Positions 1-5,272 of a DNA stretch of 8,791 bases are shown here, piece after piece. Below the pieces are notes generated by a model, which did not search any database, was not told where the DNA came from, and worked only from the letters and a program-made list of their open reading frames with translations. Numbering within the stretch: the stretch's first letter is position 1; each line of letters starts with the position of its first letter. The stretch is taken from positions 1 to 8,791 of the forward strand of contig CAJUHT010000031.1 of assembly GCA_910586035.1 (NCBI GenBank), given 5' to 3'. This DNA comes from an uncultured Christensenella sp. (GTDB lineage Bacteria; Bacillota; Clostridia; Christensenellales; Borkfalkiaceae). The translations under genes and the position numbers were made by a program.

Positions 1-82
1 AGAGAGAGGGATTCGAACCCCCGGATAGTTGCCCATCAACGGTTTTCAAGACCGCCGCATTCGACCGCTCTGCCATCTCTCC
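1..82 (-). tRNA. tRNA-Ser(UGA), 3' end cut by window edge
   Basis: Read on the minus strand, the gene starts at 82 with GGAGAGATGGCAGAGCGG and has an anticodon loop CTTGAAA (44-50), giving anticodon UGA. A long variable arm, typical of class II tRNAs, follows, then a T-arm with loop TTCGAAT. The acceptor 3' strand is present only as TCTCT (pairs 3-7). The last two acceptor bases, the discriminator and any CCA lie beyond position 1. Confidence 0.96.
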
Positions 83-182
83 GTATGTAATTATTTGTAA
101 AATAGTTTTGCCGTTGCAAACAGCCGTTTTGAGCGGTTGAATAAGCATATCGGCAAATAAAACTCTTTTTGTAACGCATTTA

Positions 183-211
183 ATTTTAGCAAACGGCAGG
201 GTGGTTGTCAA
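183..211 (-). promoter_or_regulatory. sigma-A promoter of tRNA-Ser
   Basis: On the minus strand there is a perfect -35 TTGACA (206-211), a 17-bp spacer and a -10 TAAAAT (183-188). The predicted start near 176 leaves a leader of about 93 nt before the mature tRNA-Ser 5' end at 82, to be removed by RNase P. Confidence 0.75.
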
Positions 212-300
212 TTGTTTTAATTGCGGGCGGCGGTAAATTTTATTTTTTGTAACGCGAAGCAAAAACTTGTCATAAAATATATGACAATGTAAATTTTGTA

Positions 301-329
301 TTGACAAAAAAGCAATTAGAGTATATACT
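301..329 (+). promoter_or_regulatory. sigma-A promoter of the small membrane protein
   Basis: A perfect -35 TTGACA (301-306), a 17-bp spacer and a -10 TATACT (324-329) predict a start near 336. That gives an unusually long untranslated leader of about 125 nt before the ATG at 462. Confidence 0.8.
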
Positions 330-335
330 TAAATT

Positions 336-442
336 AAGTTAAATTTGGCGGAAGTTTTGCCGCCGTAAACCTTGTCAGGGGCGCCCCTGATTTGCGTATT
401 TTACGCAAATCAAAACCGTTTACCTGCCTTAATGCGTTAAAA
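336..442 (+). promoter_or_regulatory. hairpin-rich 5' leader, possible cis-regulatory RNA
   Basis: Three hairpins can be drawn by eye. Stem A pairs GGCGG (347-351) with CCGCC (360-364). Stem B lies in a 16-base perfect palindrome (375-390), with a 6-bp stem and GCGC loop. Stem C pairs 389-398 with 402-411, a 10-bp stem and 3-nt loop. GTAAAC (365-370) can pair with GTTTAC (418-423), closing a three-way junction around B and C. B and C share bases 389-390, so they compete slightly. No stem is followed by a T-tract, so transcription attenuation is not obvious. I do not recognise a known riboswitch class here. Confidence 0.4.
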
Positions 443-463
443 ATAAAAAAGGAGATTTTTTAT
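443..463 (+). promoter_or_regulatory. Shine-Dalgarno in the loop of an A/U hairpin
   Basis: ATAAAAAA (443-450) and TTTTTTAT (456-463) are perfect reverse complements around a GGAGA loop (451-455). The ribosome-binding GGAG sits in the loop, 7 nt from the start codon, and the first two bases of the ATG close the stem. An 8-bp all-A/U stem is weak, so it may be only an A/T-rich initiation region, or a mild temperature-dependent control. Confidence 0.4.
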
Positions 464-992
464 GGGAAAATCAAAAAAGAAGATTGACGTGTTCAGCATA
501 GTAATTTTTTCCGTGCTGGCTCTGTCAATTGTAATGGCGGTAGTAGGTATATGCATTGCCTGGACGGCTACGACTGTTAAGGTGGCGGATTTGCTTGGCG
601 GCGCGTCAAAAACCACAACGTTAAAACTTTCCGAAATTGCGGAAGCAAATTCCAAGTTGGTAGATGCAGGTTCAGACCCTATGGAAGGCTACGGCGTAAT
701 GTCCGCGTTCGCTTACATAACTCTTGCGCTTTCGGTAATTACTACGCTGGTATTTGTAATTTCCAAGTTTGCAAAAGTTAAAGTTTTAAAGTGGGTTTTA
801 ATAGCTGTTGCCGCTTTAACCGTTGTAAGCGCGATAGTAGCAATTGCAACGACTTACAGCTTCTGCGGAAAGTATGCGGCGGACTTTATCGTTGGGGACG
901 CTAAAACCGTTCCCGCGGCGGGCGCGTGGCTGCTTGCAGTTTTCGGCATAGTGGGCGGCGCGGCAGGCGTTGCAGGCGCGTTGAAAAAATAA
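462..992 (+). CDS. small four-helix membrane protein, unknown function
   Basis: I do not recognise this 176-residue protein. It has a short basic N-terminus (MGKSKKK) and four hydrophobic segments near residues 11-33, 78-101, 108-130 and 151-173. The positive-inside pattern (KKK at the start, SKFAKVKVLK between helices 2 and 3, LKK at the end) predicts both ends in the cytoplasm. An external loop of about 45 residues after helix 1 is rich in Thr, Ser and Lys, and a second external loop after helix 3 is about 20 residues long. No catalytic motif or signal-peptidase site stands out. The overall shape recalls tetraspan or claudin-like membrane proteins, but that is only topology. The start is supported by GGAG at 451-454. 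It forms a single-gene unit between its own promoter (301-329) and terminator (1008-1037). The long structured leader suggests post-transcriptional control. Confidence 0.8.
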   Translation: MGKSKKKIDVFSIVIFSVLALSIVMAVVGICIAWTATTVKVADLLGGASKTTTLKLSEIAEANSKLVDAGSDPMEGYGVMSAFAYITLALSVITTLVFVISKFAKVKVLKWVLIAVAALTVVSAIVAIATTYSFCGKYAADFIVGDAKTVPAAGAWLLAVFGIVGGAAGVAGALKK

Positions 993-1007
993 TAATAACT
1001 CATTTAA

Positions 1008-1037
1008 AAGGGCTGTCGTTTCGGCAGTCCTTTTTTT
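1008..1037 (+). terminator. intrinsic terminator
   Basis: An 11-bp stem with two G-U pairs (1008-1018 with 1022-1032) and a TTT loop runs directly into a T-tract at 1031-1037. It ends the membrane-protein transcript 15 bp after the stop codon. Confidence 0.88.
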
Positions 1038-1062
1038 ATTGAAAAAAATTTTGTGCGAACGC

Positions 1063-1091
1063 TTGACAAAGAATAAAATATATATTATCAT
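1063..1091 (+). promoter_or_regulatory. promoter of the ArsR/metal ATPase operon
   Basis: A -35 TTGACA (1063-1068), a 17-bp spacer and a -10 TATCAT (1086-1091) predict a start near 1098. A TATTAT at 1083-1088 is an alternative -10, but its 14-bp spacing is too short. The metal operator overlaps the predicted start. Confidence 0.7.
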
Positions 1092-1108
1092 ATGAACAAT
1101 AATTCATA
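1091..1108 (+). promoter_or_regulatory. ArsR/SmtB-type operator
   Basis: A perfect inverted repeat TATGAA-CAATAA-TTCATA contains the TGAA-N6-TTCA core seen in SmtB/CzrA-type metal-sensor operators. It abuts the -10 and covers the predicted start at about 1098, so a bound dimer would block transcription. The adjacent gene encodes a repressor of this family, which supports autoregulation. Confidence 0.75.
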
Positions 1109-1153
1109 ACTTATAAAAACGCGCATATAATATATATTGGGCGGGAGGATAAA

Positions 1154-1507
1154 ATGGAAGATACTTTAAAGGAAAAACACGAGCACGAGGAGAGGGTGCG
1201 GCTTGCGCTTGACAATATGCCGAGTGAAGAGGACGTTGACGAGCTTGCCGCGCGGTTCAAAGCAATCAGCGAGCCTTCGCGCCTGAAAATTTTGTTTGCG
1301 CTGTCCTGCGGGGAATTGTGCGTAGAACATCTTACGCAGGCGGTGGGCGGCAACCAGAGCGCGGTATCGCACCAGCTTAAAACGCTTAAAGACCACCGAA
1401 TAATTAAATGCCGCCGCGCGGGCAAGCAAGTGATATATTCAATCGCCGACGGGCACGTGCTTACAATGATTTCCGTGGCAAAGGAGCATTTGAACTGCAA
1501 TGACTAA
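1154..1507 (+). CDS. ArsR/SmtB-family metal-sensing repressor
   Basis: This 117-residue winged helix-turn-helix protein should repress its own operon until metal binds. The core starts with a segment containing AISEPSRLKILFAL, followed by ELCVEHL, the recognition-helix region QSAVSHQLKTLKDHRII (68-84) and a wing (85-96). The C-terminal helix carries D99, H101 and H112 with the same spacing as SmtB D104, H106 and H117. The fourth ligand position (SmtB E120, CzrA His) is C115. In helix alpha-3 only C56 of the CadC/ArsR cysteine pair remains, the second position being E58, so this is most like an alpha-5 zinc/cadmium sensor. The N-terminus has a short His/Glu segment (H9, H11). GGGAGG at 1143-1148 supports the ATG. 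The 3' end overlaps the ATPase gene by 8 bp, which indicates translational coupling. The exact metal is inferred, not shown. Confidence 0.93.
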   Translation: MEDTLKEKHEHEERVRLALDNMPSEEDVDELAARFKAISEPSRLKILFALSCGELCVEHLTQAVGGNQSAVSHQLKTLKDHRIIKCRRAGKQVIYSIADGHVLTMISVAKEHLNCND

Positions 1508-3824
1508 GAAGTATAAAATAGAGGGGCTTGACTGCGCCAACTGCGCAAGGGAGCTTGAAGAGGAATTAAACAAAATAGAGGGCGTAAGCTCTGCTACCGT
1601 CGACTTTATCGGCGGAAAGGTAATTTTAGATTGCGACGACAGCGCAACCGAGCGCGCGCTTTACTGCTGTAATCATTTCGAGGACGCTAAAATCGTTGGC
1701 GAAGTCGGCGGGGAAGTCGCCAAAACGGAGGATACCGGCGGCAAAAAGATTAAAATCGCCAACCTGTGTTGCGCCAACTGCGCGAGGGAACTCGAAGAGG
1801 AATTGAACAAGCTGGAAGGCGTTTCCGCTACCGTGGATTTTATGAATATGACGGTAATTTTAAAGGCGGATTCCACGGCGGCGTACGAAAAGGCGGTATA
1901 CTGTATAACCCATTTCGAGGACGTAAAGATAGTCGACGGCGCGGAAAAGAAAAAGAGCGTTTTTAAGGAAAATTTAACGGATATTATAGCCGTAATAATT
2001 TCCGCGGTATTCTTTATTCCCGCGGTCGTTCTCGACTTTATGCATTTGGGCGGCGCGGTCGTATACGTTACCTACGCTCTGTACGGCGTGGCGTTTTTAG
2101 CCGCGGGCTATACGGTGCTGTGGAATACCGCCCGCAACATTATAAAGGGCAAAGTTTTCGACGAGAATTTTTTAATGACGCTCGCGGCGGTGGGCGCAAT
2201 AGTCTTAGGCGTAACCACGGGGGACGGACTTTTCGAGGGCGTTGCGGTAATGCTTTTGTACCGCGTGGGCGAGCTGTTGCAGTCGGTTGCGGTTGGCTCT
2301 TCGCGCAGGTCGATAACCCGCCTTATGGACTTGAAAAGCGATACCGCCACGCTTATACGCGGAGAAGAGAGATTGGTTGTTTCTCCCGAAAGTCTTGTCG
2401 TAGGGGATAAAATTTTAATCAGGGCGGGCGAAAAAGTGCCCGTTGACTGCCGCATATGCGAGGGGGAAACCTCTCTCGATATGAAAAGCCTTAACGGCGA
2501 AGCCATTCCGCGCGAAGTTAAGGCGGGCGACGAGTTGCTTTCGGGCGCAATAAATATTACGGGCGCAATAGAATGCGAAGTGCTGAGGGAATACAAAAAT
2601 TCGGCGGTGGCTAAAATTTTGGAGTTGGTGGAAAACTCAACGGCAAAGAAAGCCAAGCCCGAAAAGTTTATAACTAAGTTTGCAAAATACTACACCCCGA
2701 TAGTCGTTATAGCCGCATTGCTTGTGGCGGGGCTTGTGCCCACAATAATCTGCGCGGTAAACGGCGCGTTTGTATGGCCGACGTACGGCGATTGGATATA
2801 CAAAGCGCTTTCGTTTTTGGTAATTTCCTGCCCCTGCGCGCTTGTAATATCCGTGCCGCTATCATATTTCGGCGGCATAGGAAGGTGCGCAAAGTTCGGC
2901 ATATTGGTAAAGGGTTCTACCTGTATAGACCAACTCGCCAAGGCATATGTGGCGGCGTTTGATAAGACGGGCACGCTCACCGAGGGGGTGTTCGCCGTTA
3001 AGTCCTCTTCTTCCAAACAGGCGTTGGAGCTTGCCGCCTGCGCGGAAAAATACTCTTCGCACCCCATAGCGGTGGCTTTTAAAGACGTGGAAACGCCGTA
3101 TACGGCAAAGGACGCGAAAGAGGTTGCGGGCAGGGGAGTTGTATGCGTGGCGGACGGTAAAACTCTGCTGTGCGGCAACGCTAAACTTCTTGAAGAAAGC
3201 GGAGTGAAATTTACTCCCGCGGAGAGCGTGTCTACGCTCGTATATGTGGCGTTGGACGGCGCATATGTGGGGGTTATCGAGATTGACGACCGCGTTAAAG
3301 ACGGCGCTAAACAGGCGCTCGAAGAGTTGAAAAAGTCGGGCATAGGCGGCGTTTATATGCTTACGGGCGACAATAAGCCGCGCGCGGAAGCCGTTGCCGA
3401 AGAGCTGGGGCTTGACGGCGTATACGCCCAGCTTCTTCCCGACGAAAAGTTGGAAACGGCAAAGGCTTTAAAGGAGAAAGGCGGGCTGATATACGCTGGC
3501 GACGGTATAAACGACGCGCCCGTTATGACGGTTGCCGACTGCGCGGTGTCTATGGGTCAGGTAGGGTCGGACGCGGCAATCGAGGCGAGCGACGTGGTGC
3601 TTGTTTCCGACAATCTTTCGCTGTTGCCCAAGGCGCGCCGCGTTGCCAAGGGCACGCGCAGGATAGTTATCCAAAACATAGTCGGGTCGCTGATAGTAAA
3701 GTTTGCCATAATGGCGCTGAGCATTGCAATACCGACCTTCCCGTTGATTGCGTCAATTTTCGCCGACGTCGGCGTTATGCTTATAGCCGTTTGCAACGCG
3801 CTGAGAACGGCGTTGATTAAATAA
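1500..3824 (+). CDS. cadA: P1B-type zinc/cadmium/lead-exporting ATPase
   Basis: This 774-residue pump exports soft divalent metals across the cytoplasmic membrane at the cost of ATP. Two N-terminal heavy-metal-associated domains (about 4-66 and 83-146) carry C12-A-N-C15 and C91-A-N-C94. Eight membrane segments follow. Helix 6 has the transport motif C444-P-C446. The catalytic aspartate is D488 in DKTGT. The nucleotide domain has SSHP (H521), TGDN (622-625) and GDGIND (667-672). K734 in helix 7 and D756 in helix 8 match the Zn/Cd/Pb (P1B-2) subgroup, such as ZntA K693 and D714, rather than copper pumps. The actuator loop reads LNGEAIP, with Asn at the usual Thr of TGE, while catalytic E334 is kept. 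AAGGAG at 1481-1486 lies 13 nt upstream, rather far, so coupling to the overlapping repressor gene probably aids initiation. It could equally be named zntA. Confidence 0.95.
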   Translation: MTKKYKIEGLDCANCARELEEELNKIEGVSSATVDFIGGKVILDCDDSATERALYCCNHFEDAKIVGEVGGEVAKTEDTGGKKIKIANLCCANCARELEEELNKLEGVSATVDFMNMTVILKADSTAAYEKAVYCITHFEDVKIVDGAEKKKSVFKENLTDIIAVIISAVFFIPAVVLDFMHLGGAVVYVTYALYGVAFLAAGYTVLWNTARNIIKGKVFDENFLMTLAAVGAIVLGVTTGDGLFEGVAVMLLYRVGELLQSVAVGSSRRSITRLMDLKSDTATLIRGEERLVVSPESLVVGDKILIRAGEKVPVDCRICEGETSLDMKSLNGEAIPREVKAGDELLSGAINITGAIECEVLREYKNSAVAKILELVENSTAKKAKPEKFITKFAKYYTPIVVIAALLVAGLVPTIICAVNGAFVWPTYGDWIYKALSFLVISCPCALVISVPLSYFGGIGRCAKFGILVKGSTCIDQLAKAYVAAFDKTGTLTEGVFAVKSSSSKQALELAACAEKYSSHPIAVAFKDVETPYTAKDAKEVAGRGVVCVADGKTLLCGNAKLLEESGVKFTPAESVSTLVYVALDGAYVGVIEIDDRVKDGAKQALEELKKSGIGGVYMLTGDNKPRAEAVAEELGLDGVYAQLLPDEKLETAKALKEKGGLIYAGDGINDAPVMTVADCAVSMGQVGSDAAIEASDVVLVSDNLSLLPKARRVAKGTRRIVIQNIVGSLIVKFAIMALSIAIPTFPLIASIFADVGVMLIAVCNALRTALIK

Positions 3825-3855
3825 AAAAAGGAAGCGCGGATATGGCGCGCTTTCC
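3823..3855 (-). terminator. intrinsic terminator for the minus-strand gene
   Basis: Read on the minus strand, GGAAAGCGCG (3846-3855) pairs with CGCGCTTCC (3830-3838) with one bulged base, and seven T residues follow at once (3823-3829). It has no T-tract on the plus strand, so it suits transcription coming from the six-helix membrane protein gene. Confidence 0.7.
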
Positions 3856-3886
3856 ATAGGCAATTAAATATTTATAGTAAATTAGC

Positions 3887-3921
3887 AACCCGCGCTTGAA
3901 CGGAAAGTTCAAGCGCGGGTT
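3887..3921 (+). terminator. strong terminator hairpin of the metal operon
   Basis: A perfect 15-bp stem (3887-3901 with 3907-3921) has a GGAAA loop and is followed on the plus strand by a T-rich run, TTATATGTTTAGTTTTT. It fits termination after the ATPase. On the minus strand the following bases (GCTAATTTAC) are less T-rich, so it may act only partly in that direction. Confidence 0.82.
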
Positions 3922-3961
3922 TATATGTTTAGTTTTTGGTGCGTATATTTTTTTCAATAAA

Positions 3962-5176
3962 TCATTTTATTTCGCCAAACCTGATATAGTCTACAAGTTT
4001 GAACATTGCAAACGAGAAAACGTACGCGCCAATCACCGTAAAGAAAGAAAATCCTGCGGTAAGCGGGTCGCACTTTAAAATTATTTGCAAGAAGTTGCCG
4101 CCGTTACGGAAAATATATTGGTTAAACCATATCAACGCCCACGGCGGCACGACCAAAAGCACCAGCGAGAACGTGAGGGGAATTCCAACGGCGTTTACTG
4201 CGGGTATAAACGACAGTATGTTGCACAGCGCAATGAACGACATTCCTATAAAGAAAACTCCCAAAAACGGCGGAATTTCTTTAAGCCATAAGTAGTGCGT
4301 TACTGTGAGTATAATTCCCGCGGCGAGTATCAGCGTCATCATAAACAGGGCGGGTATTTCTTTAACTAATTTTTTGCATAGTTGGCTCTTGTCCGTTACG
4401 TTTATACGTATTGCTGTCAGCTGTTCCCGCAATGCCTTTTTAAGCGGAACGTATTCCTCTTCGGGCAATAGCACAGGAAATTCTTTAAATTCGCCGTCCG
4501 CTTTCAGTTTAAGCGACAGCCCGTCGCCGTTTTTGTAAACGCGGGCTTGTATAACTTCCCTGCGGTAGGTTTGCTCTTTGCCGTAAATGGATAAAACAAC
4601 GTAGTCCGGCGTTATATCTATTCTGTTTTCAATCGCCTTGCGCCTGTCGGCTCTTTCGAGTTCGCGTTTCATCTCCTCAACCCGCATACGTTGCAGTGCG
4701 CCTTTGCCGTGGACGAGGTTGTGTTTATATCCCCAGCGCAACAATTTACCCCAGCCTTTGAAAACCGATATCAGCAGTATTGCGGCGCACGCGGCAATCA
4801 GGACAAAGGACGGTAAAAGTTTTAAAAGAGCTTTTCCCGCGTTTTCGGCGGTGCACAGCTGATAAATAAGCGCCGTAAAAAACCATATGCTAAGAAGCGC
4901 CGCCAAAGCAAGTAGGAACACGCGCTGAACGGCGAAAATCCGTCGGAATTTTTGCCCCGACGGCAGGTCGACCCAGGTGCGCGCGTCGCTGTACGAATAG
5001 AGAAGTTTGCCGAGGTCGGCGTGGCTTTCGGCAAAGATATTGTTCTTGCTGAGTTTTTCATACTCGCCGTAAATTTTTGCGGTATAGTTTTTTTCGTATT
5101 CTGCTTTCCGCTTATGCTCGCGCCTTTTTTTGGCTCTATTGTAATTGCGTTGCTGCTTGTTAATTTTTTTCTTCAT
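3962..5176 (-). CDS. six-helix membrane protein, unknown function
   Basis: I do not recognise this 404-residue protein. The first 30 residues are very rich in Lys and Arg and probably cytoplasmic. Hydrophobic segments lie near residues 84-106, 118-139, 275-296, 302-324, 328-351 and 373-394, an even number, so the C-terminus is also predicted inside. Between helices 2 and 3 lies a soluble domain of about 135 residues. Its first part (150-185) is a charged helix. Its second part (186-254) alternates short strands and ends in FPVLLPEEEYVPLKKAL. That pattern faintly recalls YcxB-like or bacterial PH-type domains, a weak resemblance by eye only. The gene ends against the metal operon and diverges from glpK. 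No Shine-Dalgarno precedes the ATG and a -10 lies just 8 bp upstream, so the message is predicted leaderless. No other ATG occurs before residue 164, which supports this start. Confidence 0.85.
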   Translation of the reverse strand: MKKKINKQQRNYNRAKKRREHKRKAEYEKNYTAKIYGEYEKLSKNNIFAESHADLGKLLYSYSDARTWVDLPSGQKFRRIFAVQRVFLLALAALLSIWFFTALIYQLCTAENAGKALLKLLPSFVLIAACAAILLISVFKGWGKLLRWGYKHNLVHGKGALQRMRVEEMKRELERADRRKAIENRIDITPDYVVLSIYGKEQTYRREVIQARVYKNGDGLSLKLKADGEFKEFPVLLPEEEYVPLKKALREQLTAIRINVTDKSQLCKKLVKEIPALFMMTLILAAGIILTVTHYLWLKEIPPFLGVFFIGMSFIALCNILSFIPAVNAVGIPLTFSLVLLVVPPWALIWFNQYIFRNGGNFLQIILKCDPLTAGFSFFTVIGAYVFSFAMFKLVDYIRFGEIK

Positions 5177-5184
5177 TTTATTGT

Positions 5185-5213
5185 ATTATATCATAGCTTT
5201 AAGCCGTTTGCAA
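5185..5213 (-). promoter_or_regulatory. extended -10 promoter, predicted leaderless transcript
   Basis: On the minus strand TGATATAAT contains a perfect -10 (5185-5190) with a TG extension. A weak -35 TTGCAA (5208-5213) lies 17 bp upstream. Only ACAATAAA separates the -10 from the ATG (5174-5176), so transcription would start about 0-3 nt before the start codon. Confidence 0.7.
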
Positions 5214-5237
5214 CAGCCGCAAAAACGTTTGCCGCCG

Positions 5238-5266
5238 TTGACAGCGCCGCCGCGCTATGGTAAAAT
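5238..5266 (+). promoter_or_regulatory. glpK promoter, predicted leaderless transcript
   Basis: A perfect -35 TTGACA (5238-5243) is followed after 17 bp by TAAAAT (5261-5266), extended by TGG. The A of the glpK ATG (5273) is the seventh base after the -10, the usual transcription start position. No Shine-Dalgarno lies in the gap (ATTTCT). Confidence 0.75.
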
Positions 5267-5272
5267 ATTTCT

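Noticed and set aside
105..130. similarity of GTTGCAAAC/GCCG words here to the 5205-5235 region as a shared regulatory motif
   Set aside because: Only short words match, in different contexts, and such words are common in this base composition.
375..390. 16-base perfect palindrome as a protein operator
   Set aside because: It lies 46 bp or more past the -10 and next to two other RNA stems, so an RNA hairpin is the simpler reading. Repressor binding cannot be excluded.
816..1091. 91-codon minus-strand frame across the first terminator and operon promoter
   Set aside because: It overlaps a terminator, a promoter and the 3' part of the membrane protein gene, and shows no motif.
2690..3343. 217-codon frame antisense to the metal ATPase (also 2108-2656)
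   Set aside because: It lies wholly opposite a well-supported conserved gene, is Ser/Thr/Ala-rich as codon shadows are, and has no family signature.
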